Of a DNA stretch of 64,000 nt, positions 36,974-49,257 are shown piece by piece. Origin of the DNA: an uncultured Methylobacillus sp. (lineage in GTDB: Bacteria; Pseudomonadota; Gammaproteobacteria; Burkholderiales; Methylophilaceae); the NCBI GenBank assembly GCA_946478865.1, contig CAMLDO010000003.1:62001-126000 (forward strand). Reading direction: 5' to 3'. Both the position numbers and the translations under genes were made by a program. How positions within the stretch are numbered: the first letter of the stretch is position 1; each line of letters starts with the position of its first letter. Below the pieces are notes generated by a model, which ran no database searches, had not been told where the DNA came from, and worked only from the letters and a program-made list of their open reading frames with translations.

Positions 36974-38458
36974 ATGCTGCACACGCTGTCCGAACAGGAA
37001 TTCAACGAACTCGCCCGACAGGGCTATAACCGCATTCCGCTGGTCGCCGAGACATACGCGGATCTCGACACACCGCTTTCGCTTTATCTCAAGCTCGCCA
37101 ACCGGCCGTATTCCTACCTGCTGGAATCGGTGCAGGGCGGAGAGCGGTTCGGCCGCTACTCCTTCATTGGCTTGCCGGCACGGACGCGCATTGTCGCCAA
37201 CGGCCGCAGCGTACGCGTGGAAAACGACGAGGCGGTGCTGGAAACCGTCGAGGACGTGAATCCGCTGGATTTCGTCAAGCAATACCAATCGCGTTTCAAG
37301 CCGGCCCCGCTCAGCGGATTGCCGCGCTTTACCGGCGGGCTTGCCGGTTACTTCGGCTATGACACGGTACGCTATATCGAGCGCCGTCTTGCGTCTACGC
37401 AGAAGAAGGACGTGCTCGGTACGCCCGACGTGCTGCTGCTGGTGACCGAAGAATTGGCCGTAATCGACAACCTCAGCGCCAAGCTGAGCTTCATCGTTTA
37501 CGCCGACCCGGCGCAGCCGCAAGCCTATGCCAAGGCGCAAGAGCGGTTGGGCGAACTGGTGCGCTGCCTGCGCCGACCGGTGGAAATTCCCAAGGCGCCT
37601 GCCATGCAGGCGGCGGTCGCCGTCTCCGAATTCGGCGAAGCGGGGTTCAAGGAAGCGGTCGACAAGGCCAAGCGCTATATTTTTGACGGCGATATCATGC
37701 AAGTGGTGTTGAGCCAGCGCATGACGCAGGATTTCCCCGCGCCGCCGCTTTCGCTGTATCGCGCCCTGCGCAGCCTCAACCCCTCGCCTTACATGTTCTA
37801 TTACGACATGGGCGATCATTATGTCGTGGGCTCGTCGCCGGAAATCCTGGTGCGTCTGGAGGACGATGTCGTCACCGGGCGCCCCATCGCCGGTACGCGT
37901 CCGCGCGGCAAGACGCGTGAGGAGGATGTTGCGCTCGCGGAAGAGTTGCTGGCCGACCCGAAGGAGCGTGCCGAGCACGTGCAGCTCATGGACCTTGGCC
38001 GCAATGACGTGGGGCGCGTGGCGGTGACAGGTACGGTGCGGGTGACCGACAAAATGGTGATCGAGCGCTACTCTCACGTGATGCACATCGTGTCCAACGT
38101 GGAAGGGGAACTCAAGCCGGAGATGGATGCCATAGACGTGCTCAAGGCCACCTTCCCCGCCGGCACGGTTTCCGGTGCGCCCAAGGTGCGCGCGATGGAA
38201 ATCATCGACGAACTCGAGCCGACCAAGCGCGGTATCTATGCCGGTGCGGTAGGCTATCTTGGTTTCAATGGCGACATGGATCTCGCCATCGCAATCCGTA
38301 CCGCTGTCATCAAGGACAACAAACTTCATGTTCAGGCAGGTGCCGGCATCGTGGCCGATTCCGTGCCGCAAAGCGAATGGATGGAAACCCAGAACAAGGC
38401 GCGGGCGGTGCTGCGCGCTGCCGAACTGGTGCTCGCCGGGCTGGATAACGGCGACTGA
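36974..38458 (+). CDS. trpE: Anthranilate synthase component I
   Basis: TrpE converts chorismate to anthranilate using ammonia from TrpG. The 494-residue protein has the tryptophan feedback site '[16 protein letters not shown]' in the N-terminal region. The chorismate domain has '[13 protein letters not shown]', '[15 protein letters not shown]', '[20 protein letters not shown]' and '[16 protein letters not shown]'. A GGAG sequence lies 8 nt upstream. It is preceded by a Trp-rich leader and followed after 85 nt by fabA, with trpG only after fabB. Confidence 0.97.
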   Translation: MLHTLSEQEFNELARQGYNRIPLVAETYADLDTPLSLYLKLANRPYSYLLESVQGGERFGRYSFIGLPARTRIVANGRSVRVENDEAVLETVEDVNPLDFVKQYQSRFKPAPLSGLPRFTGGLAGYFGYDTVRYIERRLASTQKKDVLGTPDVLLLVTEELAVIDNLSAKLSFIVYADPAQPQAYAKAQERLGELVRCLRRPVEIPKAPAMQAAVAVSEFGEAGFKEAVDKAKRYIFDGDIMQVVLSQRMTQDFPAPPLSLYRALRSLNPSPYMFYYDMGDHYVVGSSPEILVRLEDDVVTGRPIAGTRPRGKTREEDVALAEELLADPKERAEHVQLMDLGRNDVGRVAVTGTVRVTDKMVIERYSHVMHIVSNVEGELKPEMDAIDVLKATFPAGTVSGAPKVRAMEIIDELEPTKRGIYAGAVGYLGFNGDMDLAIAIRTAVIKDNKLHVQAGAGIVADSVPQSEWMETQNKARAVLRAAELVLAGLDNGD

Positions 38459-38482
38459 CCTTACCCATTTCTCATACGGGGC

Positions 38483-38509
38483 TTTCGCCGGGAGTGGATT
38501 CCGGCGAAA
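38483..38509 (+). terminator. Hairpin between trpE and fabA (weak terminator)
   Basis: TTTCGCCGG and CCGGCGAAA form a perfect 9-bp stem with a 9-nt loop, 24 nt after the trpE stop. It is followed by ATAGCGTTTAATTTTC, a poor T-run. It may partly separate trpE from fabA, while the AT-rich stretch after it could hold a fabA promoter. Confidence 0.5.
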
Positions 38510-38543
38510 ATAGCGTTTAATTTTCAAATACTAAATTCATACG

Positions 38544-39059
38544 ATGCAAAACAAAAACAGCTATACCTACGAGGAGCTGCTGGCCTGCGGGCGCGGCGAA
38601 ATGTTTGGTCCGGGCAATGCGCAATTGCCGTTGCCGCCGATGCTGATGTTCGATCGCATTGTCACCATCACCGAAGACGGTGGTGCTTACGGCAACGGCC
38701 AGATCGTGGCCGAGTTGGATGTGAAGTCGGACCTCTGGTTCTTTGGTTGTCATTTTGAAGGCGATCCGGTGATGCCGGGCTGTCTCGGCCTGGATGCAAT
38801 GTGGCAACTGGTGGGTTTCTACCTCGGCTGGAAGGGCGGCCTGGGCCGCGGCCGCGCACTGGGCTCCGGTGAGGTCAAGTTCAGCGGGCAGGTGCTGCCG
38901 ACCGGCAAGCTGGTCACCTACCGCATCGATATCAAGCGCGTCATCATGCGCAAACTGGTGATGGGCATCGCTGATGCCCGCATGGAAGTGGACGGCCGCG
39001 AGATTTACGTGGCTAACGACCTGCGCGTCGGCCTGTTCACACGTACGGACAATTTCTAG
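38544..39059 (+). CDS. fabA: 3-hydroxydecanoyl-ACP dehydratase/isomerase
   Basis: FabA dehydrates 3-hydroxyacyl-ACP and isomerises trans-2- to cis-3-decenoyl-ACP, starting unsaturated fatty acid synthesis. The 171-residue hot-dog protein has the catalytic H70 and D84 ('[19 protein letters not shown]') and '[13 protein letters not shown]'. It is immediately followed by its partner fabB. Both lie inside the trp operon here, between trpE and trpG. Confidence 0.97.
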   Translation: MQNKNSYTYEELLACGRGEMFGPGNAQLPLPPMLMFDRIVTITEDGGAYGNGQIVAELDVKSDLWFFGCHFEGDPVMPGCLGLDAMWQLVGFYLGWKGGLGRGRALGSGEVKFSGQVLPTGKLVTYRIDIKRVIMRKLVMGIADARMEVDGREIYVANDLRVGLFTRTDNF

Positions 39060-39069
39060 GAGCACGATC

Positions 39070-40287
39070 ATGCGTCGCGTCGTCGTGACCGGGATGGGGA
39101 TCGTTTCCAGCCTGGGCAACAACAAATCGGAAGTGCTGGGCAGCCTGCGCGAAGGCCGTTCCGGCATCACTTTCCAGCCGGAATATGCCGAGCGCGGACT
39201 GCGTTCGCAGGTGGCAGGGTCGGTAAACCTGAACGTCGAGGAACTGATCGACCGCAAGCTCATGCGCTTCATGGCGAAGGGTCACGCTTATACCTGGATC
39301 GCTATGCAGGAAGCGATCGCCGATGCCAGTCTGCCGGAAGAGCTGGTCTCCAATGTGCGCACCGGCCTCATCGTGGGCCAGGGCGGTGCCTCGCACGAGA
39401 GCATCGTGGAAGGCGTGGACACGCTGCGCGAGAAGGGCGTGCGCCGCGTCGGTCCGTACATGGTGACCAAATCCATGGCCAGTGGCGTTTCCGCCTGCCT
39501 TGCGACCGGGGCCAAAATCAAGGGCATCAACTACGCGATCAGTTCCGCCTGTGCCACCAGCGCCCACTGCATAGGTGCGGGCGTGGAGCAGATCCAGCTC
39601 GGCAAGCAGGACATCGTGTTTGCCGGCGGCGGCGAGGAGGAACACTGGTCGCTGTCCTTCATGTTCGACGCGATGGGCGCGCTTTCCAGCAAGTACAACG
39701 AGACGCCGGACAAGGCTTCGCGCACCTATGACGCGAACCGCGACGGCTTCGTGATTTCCGGCGGCGGCGGCATCGTCGTGCTGGAAGAGTACGAACACGC
39801 CAAGGCGCGCGGCGCCAAGATCTACGCCGAAGTGGTCGGCTACGGTGCGACTTCTGACGGTTACGACATGGTGGCTCCTTCCGGCGAAGGCGCGATGCGC
39901 TGCATGCAGTTGGCGCTGCAAGACGTCGAAGGTTCGATCGACTACATCAATACCCACGGTACCAGCACGCCAGTGGGCGACGTCAAGGAACTGGAAGCGA
40001 TCCGCGCCGTGTTCGGCGACCGGGTGCCGCCGACCGCGTCCACCAAGTCACTGTCCGGCCACGCGTTGGGTGCCGCGGGCGTGAACGAAGCGATCTACAC
40101 CCTGCTCATGATGGAAAACAACTTCATCGCGGCTTCGGCCAATATCGAAACGCTGGACCCGGCGGCGGAAGGCATGAACATCGTGCGCAGCCGTATCGAC
40201 AATGCCAACATCCAGACCGCGCTGTCCAACAGCTTCGGTTTCGGCGGTACCAATGCGACGCTGGTGTTCTCGCGCAAGGGGCTCTAA
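39070..40287 (+). CDS. fabB: 3-oxoacyl-ACP synthase I
   Basis: FabB elongates the cis-3-decenoyl-ACP made by FabA. The 405-residue condensing enzyme has the Cys-His-His triad: C161 in '[10 protein letters not shown]', a His in '[11 protein letters not shown]' and a His in '[11 protein letters not shown]'. The frame is open upstream through fabA, but ATG at 39070 with a nearby GAG-rich Shine-Dalgarno sequence is the family start. Only 2 nt separate its stop from the trpG start, and the trpG Shine-Dalgarno sequence (AAGGGG) lies inside fabB. Confidence 0.97.
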   Translation: MRRVVVTGMGIVSSLGNNKSEVLGSLREGRSGITFQPEYAERGLRSQVAGSVNLNVEELIDRKLMRFMAKGHAYTWIAMQEAIADASLPEELVSNVRTGLIVGQGGASHESIVEGVDTLREKGVRRVGPYMVTKSMASGVSACLATGAKIKGINYAISSACATSAHCIGAGVEQIQLGKQDIVFAGGGEEEHWSLSFMFDAMGALSSKYNETPDKASRTYDANRDGFVISGGGGIVVLEEYEHAKARGAKIYAEVVGYGATSDGYDMVAPSGEGAMRCMQLALQDVEGSIDYINTHGTSTPVGDVKELEAIRAVFGDRVPPTASTKSLSGHALGAAGVNEAIYTLLMMENNFIAASANIETLDPAAEGMNIVRSRIDNANIQTALSNSFGFGGTNATLVFSRKGL

Positions 40288-40289
40288 CC

Positions 40290-40859
40290 ATGCTGCTGAT
40301 GCTCGACAATTACGATTCCTTTACCTACAACCTGGTGCAATATCTGGGCGAGCTGGGGCAGGATGTGCGCGTGTTTCGCAACGACGAGATCACGGTGCAG
40401 GAAGTGGCCGAGCTGAAGCCGCGCCACATTGTCATTTCGCCGGGCCCGTGTACGCCCAACGAAGCCGGCATTTCCGTGCCGCTGATTCATGAGTTCGCCG
40501 GCAAGGTTCCCATTCTCGGCGTGTGCCTGGGCCATCAGAGTATCGGTCAGGCGTTCGGTGGCAAGATCGTTCATGCCAAGCAGCTCATGCACGGCAAGAC
40601 GTCGCCGGTATCGCATAACGACATCGGCGTGTTCAAAGGACTGCCCAATCCGTTCACTGCAACGCGCTACCATTCGCTGGTGATCGAGCGCGAAACCTGC
40701 CCTGACTGCCTGGAAATCACGGCCTGGACCGACGACGGCGAGATCATGGGCGTGCGCCACAAGACGCTGCCGGTCGAGGGCGTGCAGTTCCATCCGGAAT
40801 CCATCCTCACCGAGCACGGTCACGAGTTGCTGCGCAACTTCCTCGAAAACACGCGCTGA
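40290..40859 (+). CDS. trpG: Anthranilate synthase component II (glutamine amidotransferase)
   Basis: TrpG supplies ammonia to TrpE, and may also serve aminodeoxychorismate synthase (PabA role). The 189-residue class I amidotransferase has the nucleophile C79 in '[13 protein letters not shown]', '[14 protein letters not shown]' and the His-Glu pair in '[14 protein letters not shown]'. Its start 2 nt after fabB and its Shine-Dalgarno sequence inside fabB imply translational coupling with the fatty-acid gene. trpD follows after 33 nt. Confidence 0.96.
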   Translation: MLLMLDNYDSFTYNLVQYLGELGQDVRVFRNDEITVQEVAELKPRHIVISPGPCTPNEAGISVPLIHEFAGKVPILGVCLGHQSIGQAFGGKIVHAKQLMHGKTSPVSHNDIGVFKGLPNPFTATRYHSLVIERETCPDCLEITAWTDDGEIMGVRHKTLPVEGVQFHPESILTEHGHELLRNFLENTR

Positions 40860-40892
40860 ATGCCTCGCGCCGCTTAATCGAAAGAGCACACC

Positions 40893-41929
40893 ATGGCGAT
40901 CACCGTGCAACAGGCCTTGCAGCGCACCATCGAGCACCGCGAGATTTTCTATGACGAAATGCTGTCGCTGATGCGGCAGATCATGGCGGGTGAAATTTCC
41001 CCGGTCATGACGGCGGCATTGCTGACCGGACTGCGCGTGAAGAAGGAGACGATCGGTGAAATCACCGCCGCCGCCACTGTCATGCGCGAATTGGTCACGC
41101 GTGTGTACGTACCGCCCCCGCACGACCATTTCGTCGATGTAGTCGGCACGGGTGGCGATGGTTCGCACACCTTCAATATTTCCACCGCGACCATTTTTGT
41201 GATCGCCGCGGCAGGCGCTCGCGTCGCCAAGCACGGTAATCGCAGCGTATCGTCCAAATCCGGCAGCGCCGACGTGCTGGAGTCGCTGGGCGTAAACCTC
41301 ATGCTGACGCCGGAGCAGGTGGCTGAATCCATCGCCGATTGCGGCATCGGTTTCATGTTTGCGCCTAACCATCACAGCGCAATGAAGAACGTCGCAGCGG
41401 TCCGGCGCGAACTGGGCGTGCGTACCATTTTCAACATTCTGGGCCCGCTGACCAACCCGGCTGGCGCGCCGAACACCCTCATGGGCGTGTTCCATCCCGA
41501 CCTGGTGGGCATCATGGCGCGCGTCATGCAGCGTTTGGGCGCGCAGCACGTGTTGGTGGTGCACGGCATGGACGGCATGGACGAAATCAGTCTGGGCGCC
41601 ACGACCATGGTGGCCGAACTGAAGGACGGCGAGGTGCGCGAGTACACGATCCATCCTGAAGACTTCGGATTTGCCATGGCCAGCACGCGTAATTTGCGCG
41701 TCGAGAACGCGGAGGAGTCGCGCGCCATACTGCTTTCCACTCTCGACAACAAACCCGGCCCGGCGCTCGATATCGTGCTGCTCAATGCCGGTGCTGCGCT
41801 GTATGCCGCGAATCTGGCCGCCTCACTGGAGGATGGCATCCAGCGCGCGCGCGAAGCCATCGCCTCCGGCGCAGCACGCGCCAAGCTGGACGCGTTCGTG
41901 CGCAAGACGCAATCTTATGGAATCCCGGC

Positions 41930-41933
<4 letters not shown>
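40893..41933 (+). CDS. trpD: Anthranilate phosphoribosyltransferase
   Basis: TrpD joins anthranilate to PRPP. The 346-residue protein has the PRPP-binding '[17 protein letters not shown]', '[18 protein letters not shown]', '[13 protein letters not shown]' and '[11 protein letters not shown]'. The length is normal. It overlaps trpC by 4 bases (ATGA). Confidence 0.97.
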
Positions 41934-43730
<1,797 letters not shown>

Positions 43731-43733
43731 GGG

Positions 43734-44498
43734 TTAACGCGCGGTATTGATACGATCGCGTTCCAGCTTGATGATATAGCGCTGGATCAGCGACTCCATC
43801 GAAGGATGGAGATTGACGAACTGGCAGCCGGAACGCAACGATTTGCTGCCATTCTTCAGGGTAACCTCGAACAGGCTCTGAATGCTCAAGTTCAGTTCCA
43901 GTTCCCCCGCACCGGGTAGCTCGATGCGGCAGCCGGGATAAACCGACCCTACCTGCAACGGTAATTCGGCCGAGTTGGCGATGATCATCCCGATCCCGCC
44001 TGCGCTGATATCGATAATCGGAAACTCCTCGACTTTCCCTTCGCCCAAGGGGATTCTGCACTTCAGCGGATTGACGATGGGTGTCGTCAGGCGATAGTAC
44101 TCGCGGCGTTGCAGGCGCAGCACCTGGGAAGGAAAGGGAATCACGAACGCCGGTTTGTTTTCGAAACTGCCCGGTTCGATACCCATGCTGGTGAACTGCA
44201 CCTTCACACGGTCCAGCGCCGTCACGAAAATGATTTTCTCGGCGCGCAGAATGCGCTGATTGAGGTCATTGTTTGAACCGCAATCGAGCACCACCGTGTC
44301 AATTTCAGGGTGAACCGCCAGTACCGAAGTCAGCAGCAAGTCGTTTCCGCTATTGAAGAACGCGCTGACCATCTCGTTACGCTGGGCCAGGCCCCGCAGG
44401 ATACGAACAATCTCCAGGCGATTGGTGACCAGGAAGCGTGAGTCGTCGATGCTTGCCGTAAGCTCCACGCTCAGATTGTTTTCTACGGCTTTTGACAT
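43734..44498 (-). CDS. ycgR: Flagellar brake protein YcgR (PilZ domain)
   Basis: YcgR-type proteins bind c-di-GMP through PilZ and slow the flagellar motor. The 254-residue protein has an N-terminal YcgR domain and a PilZ domain. The PilZ domain has the RxxxR motif at 131-136 ('RREYYR') and 'DISAGGIG' at 163-170, both intact. No flagellar genes are in the window. It lies 2 nt downstream of an unknown gene in the ponA run. The c-di-GMP enzyme at 5.4-8.1 kb is a possible partner. Confidence 0.92.
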   Translation of the reverse strand: MSKAVENNLSVELTASIDDSRFLVTNRLEIVRILRGLAQRNEMVSAFFNSGNDLLLTSVLAVHPEIDTVVLDCGSNNDLNQRILRAEKIIFVTALDRVKVQFTSMGIEPGSFENKPAFVIPFPSQVLRLQRREYYRLTTPIVNPLKCRIPLGEGKVEEFPIIDISAGGIGMIIANSAELPLQVGSVYPGCRIELPGAGELELNLSIQSLFEVTLKNGSKSLRSGCQFVNLHPSMESLIQRYIIKLERDRINTAR

Positions 44499-44500
44499 GA

Positions 44501-45103
44501 TCAGCTTTCCTGCTCCAGCAGTGCGGCGACCGAAGCGGCTCCGGCGCGAAGTTGCGAGTTGTTGTGCGGTGTGTTCCTCGGCAGCATGCGCAAGTCGTCG
44601 GTCGCGAAAATGATGAGCTGTATGGTGCCGTGCGCCCCATCCAGCAGGAAAACAGGTAATCGCTGCTTCTCGCCCGAGATGCGATAAGTCTTTTCATCGA
44701 CTTGATAAGGGATATTCTTGTTCAGCAGGAATAATTCCACATCCTTGAGGCTGTCGGCGAAAAGATGGATTTCGGTGTCGGCATAACGGCCTGCCGTACC
44801 ATCCAGCACCGCTCCTGCAAGATGGGGATTGAAGCGCTCGAGCAGTTGCATCACGCGCAAGGCTTCGCTGCGGAGAAGATGCAGTCTCTGCGGTTGGGAT
44901 TCGCTGTGAAAAATCTCATGGTGCAGCCGCAGTTCCTGCTCGATCTCGGCATTGCTCGGCAAACCGTGATCTTCATCGCAGCCCAACTGGCGAGCTGCTT
45001 TGCGCTTGGCCTTGGAGTAATCGGCAAGCCCTTCCTCGGCCATCATGCGCGCCGCCTGCTGGGCAATCAACCGACGCATGTTTTTAGCACTGGATTCCTT
45101 CAT
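44501..45103 (-). CDS. Conserved protein of unknown function between ponA and ycgR
   Basis: I do not recognise this 200-residue soluble protein with confidence. It starts with a basic helical segment ('RRLIAQQAARMMAEEGLADYSKAK'). A region follows with 'LHHEIFHSESQPQRLHLLRS' and then an alpha-beta part with 'YADTEIHLFADSLKDVELFL' and 'PVFLLDGAHGTIQLIIFATD'. The second half is faintly like small nucleotidyltransferase folds, but catalytic residues are not evident. It is 3 nt after ponA and 2 nt before ycgR, so it shares their message. Confidence 0.8.
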   Translation of the reverse strand: MKESSAKNMRRLIAQQAARMMAEEGLADYSKAKRKAARQLGCDEDHGLPSNAEIEQELRLHHEIFHSESQPQRLHLLRSEALRVMQLLERFNPHLAGAVLDGTAGRYADTEIHLFADSLKDVELFLLNKNIPYQVDEKTYRISGEKQRLPVFLLDGAHGTIQLIIFATDDLRMLPRNTPHNNSQLRAGAASVAALLEQES

Positions 45104-45106
45104 CGA

Positions 45107-47446
45107 TCAATAAAGCTCGTCGATTTGCAGCTGTTTCTGAATCTGGTCCCAGAAGCCGTCGCTACTATCATCAGCTTGTGCTGCGGGCGGCGGAAACTCC
45201 TGATAGAAATATTCGTATATGCCGCTTTCGTCTTCGCGCATCTGCTCGCCGGTCGCGGGGTTGATCTTGAGCGATACCACCCCGCTGGGAGCGGTATAGG
45301 GCAAATCTGGCGAGCCGCGCAATACCTTGGACATGTACCCTATCCACATCGGCAAGGCTGCTCGGCCGCCTGTTTCCTGGCCGCCTAGCGATTTCGGCTG
45401 ATCGTAACCTATCCAGGCCACGGCGACTTGCTTGGGGTTGTAGCCGGCGAACCATCCATCCACGTGATTATTGGTCGTTCCGGTCTTGCCTGCGAGGTCG
45501 AAGCGACCCAGCTCGCGTGCCTTGGCAGCAGTGCCGATGCGGGCGACATCCTGCATCATCGACGTCATGATGAATGCATTGCGCGGATCGATCACGCGGG
45601 GCGCGTTCGCTCCGGCGATCACCGGCTTGGCCTCTTCAATCACCTTGCCGGTGGAGTCCACGATGCGCGTGATGATGTGGGGTGTTACCCGATATCCGCC
45701 ATTGGCAAACACGGAATAGGCATTGGCCATCTGCCAGGGCGTGACGGCGCCGGCACCCAAAGCCATGGCTGGATATGGCGGATGATCCTTGGCGGCGAAG
45801 CCGAAGCGTGTAATGTAGTCGCGTGCGTAGCCGACGCCTATGGTTTGCAGAATGCGAATGGAAACCATGTTCTTCGATTTGGTCAGCGCCGTGCGCATAC
45901 GCATCGGGCCTTCGTACTCATTGTCGAAGTTATGCGGTTCCCATGGCTCGCCGCTGCCAGTTTCCTGCGCAGAAAGCACCAGCGGTTCGTCCTCGATCAT
46001 GCTGGCGGGCGTGAAGCCTTTTTCCAATGCTGCAGAATAGATGAAGGGCTTGAAGCTGGAGCCCGGCTGGCGCCAGGCCTGAGTGACATGATTGAACTTG
46101 TTGCGGTTGAAGTCGAACCCACCTACCAAGGCGCGAACGGCGCCATTGGCTGGATCCATGCCGATCAGTGCCGCTTCGACCTGTGGAAGCTGTGCAATCT
46201 GCCACTGATCCTTCACTTGACGCACGCGAATGATGGAGCCGCGCTGGAGCTTTTGCTTTTCCGGCGCTTTTGCGCTCATCGCCTTCTGTACGAACTGCAG
46301 TTCCTTGCCGGTGATCTCGATGATGCCGCCATTCTTGCGGTATGCCTTGATAAGCTTGGGAGTGGCTTCGAGCACCACGGCGGGTACCAGCGTATGGAAC
46401 TCCTCGATATCGCTCATGGCGTCGTCGAGAAATGCTTCAAGAGGCTGGCCGTTCGCGCCGGCTAGCGAAACTCGGCCTTCCGGGCCGCGATAGGCACGCC
46501 GACGCTCATAATCCAGTATTCCCTGAAGAACAGCGTCATTGGCCGCTTCCTGCGCATCCTTGCGGATCGTGGTGTAGACCTTGAGGCCGGTCTTGTAGAT
46601 GTCATCCTTGTAGCGCTGGTACATCATCTGGCGCACGATCTCGGCCACGTATTCAGCGGAGAGGTCATGCGTTTGGCGAGACTGGCGCAACTTGAGCGGC
46701 TGAGCCAGTGCGGCCTTGTACTCCGAGTCATTGATGAAATTGATTTCATTCATGCGCCGCAAAACATAATGCTGGCGTTGCGTAGCGCGCTTGGGATTGA
46801 CGTGCGGGTTGTAGCGCGATGGGGCCTTGGGCAGGCCGGCCAGCATCGCGAATTCTGCCGTCGTCAGCTTGTTGAGCGGCTTGCCATAGTAAACTTGAGC
46901 AGCTGCCGCAAAACCATAGGCGCGCTGACCAAGATATATTTGGTTGATATACAGCTCCAGGATCTGGTCCTTGGTCAGGCTGTGCTCGATTTTGATGGCA
47001 AGCAGAGCCTCGCTCAGTTTGCGCTTGAAGGTTTTTTCGCTCGACAAAAAGAAGTTGCGCGCCACCTGCATGGTGATCGTGCTAGCGCCTTCGCGTGCGC
47101 CGCCGGCGGTCGCGTTGGCAATGGCGGCGCGCAACACGCCCAGCGTGTCTATGCCTCCATGCTGGTAAAAGCGTTCATCTTCGGCAGCGAGGATGGCTTG
47201 CTTGAGTCGGGGAGGCACATCCTGTATGCGTACGAATGCCCGACGCTCCTCGCCGAATTCGGCAATTAGCTGGCCGTCTTCCGAATAGACTCGGAGGGGA
47301 ATCTTGGGTCGGTAATCGGTCAGGGCTTCAAGGGAGGGAAGTTCGGGGTAGATTAGCACCCCGGCCAAGGCTATCAGGGCAGTCAGCGCAAGACCAAGCG
47401 CCAACACGGAAAGCACAAGCAGCTGCCACCATTTTTTTGGGAACAT
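45107..47446 (-). CDS. ponA: Penicillin-binding protein 1A
   Basis: This bifunctional class A PBP polymerises and cross-links peptidoglycan. The 779-residue protein has a membrane anchor (about 10-32). The GT51 glycosyltransferase domain has 'AEDERFYQHGGID', 'STITMQVARNFFLS' and 'RKLSEALLAIKIE'. The transpeptidase domain has 'GSSFKPFIYSAALE' (SxxK), 'SKN' and 'KTGTTNNHVD'. It is divergent from pilM, the conserved ponA/pilMNOPQ arrangement of proteobacteria. Confidence 0.97.
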   Translation of the reverse strand: MFPKKWWQLLVLSVLALGLALTALIALAGVLIYPELPSLEALTDYRPKIPLRVYSEDGQLIAEFGEERRAFVRIQDVPPRLKQAILAAEDERFYQHGGIDTLGVLRAAIANATAGGAREGASTITMQVARNFFLSSEKTFKRKLSEALLAIKIEHSLTKDQILELYINQIYLGQRAYGFAAAAQVYYGKPLNKLTTAEFAMLAGLPKAPSRYNPHVNPKRATQRQHYVLRRMNEINFINDSEYKAALAQPLKLRQSRQTHDLSAEYVAEIVRQMMYQRYKDDIYKTGLKVYTTIRKDAQEAANDAVLQGILDYERRRAYRGPEGRVSLAGANGQPLEAFLDDAMSDIEEFHTLVPAVVLEATPKLIKAYRKNGGIIEITGKELQFVQKAMSAKAPEKQKLQRGSIIRVRQVKDQWQIAQLPQVEAALIGMDPANGAVRALVGGFDFNRNKFNHVTQAWRQPGSSFKPFIYSAALEKGFTPASMIEDEPLVLSAQETGSGEPWEPHNFDNEYEGPMRMRTALTKSKNMVSIRILQTIGVGYARDYITRFGFAAKDHPPYPAMALGAGAVTPWQMANAYSVFANGGYRVTPHIITRIVDSTGKVIEEAKPVIAGANAPRVIDPRNAFIMTSMMQDVARIGTAAKARELGRFDLAGKTGTTNNHVDGWFAGYNPKQVAVAWIGYDQPKSLGGQETGGRAALPMWIGYMSKVLRGSPDLPYTAPSGVVSLKINPATGEQMREDESGIYEYFYQEFPPPAAQADDSSDGFWDQIQKQLQIDELY

Positions 47447-47580
47447 CAGCGCGTAAATTCTTAGGAAATTCGACTCATTATTATATGTCGTTGAATCAAT
47501 AATGTGGAATCAAAAAAAAGCTTTACATGGCTTATGGTTGTTGCTAGCATCTAACGTAAATTATTAGCATTGCGCCTAAC

Positions 47581-47586
47581 TATAAT
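47581..47586 (+). promoter_or_regulatory. Candidate -10 (TATAAT) of the pil operon
   Basis: TATAAT lies 21 nt before the pilM start codon, followed by an AGAAAGGGA Shine-Dalgarno region. The 160-nt ponA-pilM gap is AT-rich. No good -35 is seen at the right spacing, and no sigma-54 GG-N10-GC pair fits. Confidence 0.5.
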
Positions 47587-47607
47587 GCACAGAAAGGGAA
47601 TTTCAGT

Positions 47608-48678
47608 TTGAAATTCGACTTTTTCCAGGAGCGTACGCCTCCACTGATTGGGGTAGACATCAGTTCGGCATCGGTCAAGATGGTCGAACTGAGCGGCGAT
47701 GGCGAAGATGCCTATCGCCTCGAAAACTATTCCATAGTCCCCTTAGCTAAAGATTCCGTTGTCGACGGCAACATTGCCGGCCTGGAGCAGGTTGGCAGTG
47801 CCGTAGATCGGGCATGGAAGCTCCTCGGCACGCGGGAAAAGCGTGCCGCATTGGCGCTCCCTGCGGCGGCTGTGATCAGCAAGAAGGTTTTCATGCAGGC
47901 TGGAATGCGTGAAGAGGAAATGGAGTTGCAGGTCGAGGCTGAAGCCAATCAGTACATTCCTTTCGCGCTTGATGAAGTCAATATCGATTTTCAGATTATT
48001 GGCCCTTCTCTGAACAATCCGGAAGACGTTGAAGTCCTGATCGCGGCCTCGCGCAAAGACAAGATCGAGGATCGCGTGGTGGTTGCGGAAGAAGCGGGTC
48101 TTAAAGTGGTCGTGATGGATGTCGAGACCTATGCCACGGAGGCGGCATATGCTTTGGCCTGCAACCAGCTCCCGAACGCAGGGAAAGAGCAGACGGTGAT
48201 GATCATCGACATCGGCGCCGTCATGATGCATATTAATGTGCTGCACGATAACCAGTCCGTTTATATTCGTGAACAGAGTTTCGGCGGCGATCAGCTGACA
48301 CAGGAAATTCAGCGTCGCTTCGGTCTTGCAGCAGAAGATGCCGAGATTGCCAAGCGCAAGGGTGGTTTGCCTGAGAGCTACGAAGCCGAAGTACTGGAGC
48401 CTTTCAAGCAATCGCTGGCGCTGGAAGTGGCCCGGGCGCTGCAATTCTTTACCAGCTCTACCCAATACAACCGTGTCGATCACATCATGCTCGCGGGCGG
48501 TTGTGCTGCAATTACAGGTGTCGACCGTGCCGTGGCTGAGCGCACCCAAGTCAATACCATAGTCGCCAATCCATTTATCAATATGTCTATGTCGAGCCGG
48601 GTAAAGCAGCAGAATCTGGCAGTGGACGCTCCGTCGCTCATGATTGCATGCGGACTTGCTTTGCGGAGGTTTGACTGA
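47608..48678 (+). CDS. pilM: Type IV pilus assembly protein PilM
   Basis: PilM is the actin-like cytoplasmic protein of the alignment subcomplex and binds the PilN N-terminus. The 356-residue protein has an ATPase fold with 'LIGVDISSASVKMVELSG', 'VMIIDIGAVMMHINVL' and 'IMLAGGCAAITGVDRA'. The start codon is TTG (MKFDFFQERT), with AAAGGGA 8 nt upstream. Its stop overlaps the pilN start (TGATG). Confidence 0.95.
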   Translation: MKFDFFQERTPPLIGVDISSASVKMVELSGDGEDAYRLENYSIVPLAKDSVVDGNIAGLEQVGSAVDRAWKLLGTREKRAALALPAAAVISKKVFMQAGMREEEMELQVEAEANQYIPFALDEVNIDFQIIGPSLNNPEDVEVLIAASRKDKIEDRVVVAEEAGLKVVVMDVETYATEAAYALACNQLPNAGKEQTVMIIDIGAVMMHINVLHDNQSVYIREQSFGGDQLTQEIQRRFGLAAEDAEIAKRKGGLPESYEAEVLEPFKQSLALEVARALQFFTSSTQYNRVDHIMLAGGCAAITGVDRAVAERTQVNTIVANPFINMSMSSRVKQQNLAVDAPSLMIACGLALRRFD

Positions 48679-49247
48679 TGGCTGTCCGTATCAATCTTCT
48701 TCCCTATCGCAAAATCCGGCGCGCTGAACGTCAGCGTCAGTTCAACCTGATGCTGGCCGGCGCACTGATTGCAGCTGTGGCGGTCGTGTTTCTCGGCAAC
48801 AATTACATCAGCGGTCAAATCGAGTCGCAAACGGAACGCAATACTCGCCTGGAAGGCGCAATTGCCCAGTTGGACAAGGAGATCGCTGAGATCAAGGACC
48901 TCAAACAAAAGATCAGCGCTGTGCTGGAACGCAAGCGTGTGGTCGAAAATCTGCAGAGTGGGCGCAGCCGTGCTGTTACCTTGCTGGATGAGTTGGCGCG
49001 CCAATTACCGGAAGGTGTCTATCTGAAAACCATCCGTCAGCAAGGGAATGTCATCACATTGGAAGGTGTGGCAGATACTAATACCCGAGTTGCTACCTTG
49101 GTACGTAACTTTGGCGGCTCGCAATATCTCGAATCACCCGAACTGATAGAAATTCACGCCATTACAGTCAATAATCTGAAGCAGAGTGCTTTCACGATGA
49201 GCGTAAAGCAAAAAGAGCAAAAGCCTGAAGAAGGCCAGCAGAAGTAA
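48678..49247 (+). CDS. pilN: Type IV pilus assembly protein PilN
   Basis: PilN links cytoplasmic PilM to periplasmic PilO. The 189-residue protein starts with the PilM-binding 'INLLPYRKIRRAERQ' and has one membrane helix (about 25-45). A periplasmic coiled coil and a ferredoxin-like domain follow. It is co-translated with pilM. pilO begins 10 nt after its stop. Confidence 0.95.
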   Translation: MAVRINLLPYRKIRRAERQRQFNLMLAGALIAAVAVVFLGNNYISGQIESQTERNTRLEGAIAQLDKEIAEIKDLKQKISAVLERKRVVENLQSGRSRAVTLLDELARQLPEGVYLKTIRQQGNVITLEGVADTNTRVATLVRNFGGSQYLESPELIEIHAITVNNLKQSAFTMSVKQKEQKPEEGQQK

Positions 49248-49257
49248 AGGGGCTGCA

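Noticed and set aside
36770..38527. Minus-strand 585-codon open frame opposite trpE
   Set aside because: It is antisense to trpE and the trp leader, with composition typical of a mirror frame.
40284..41654. Minus-strand 456-codon open frame opposite trpG and trpD
   Set aside because: Both sense genes have full active-site motifs. The opposite frame is His/Val/Arg-rich without a domain.
47521..47607. Sigma-54 promoter before pilM
   Set aside because: GG and GC dinucleotides are present but not at the required 10-nt spacing.
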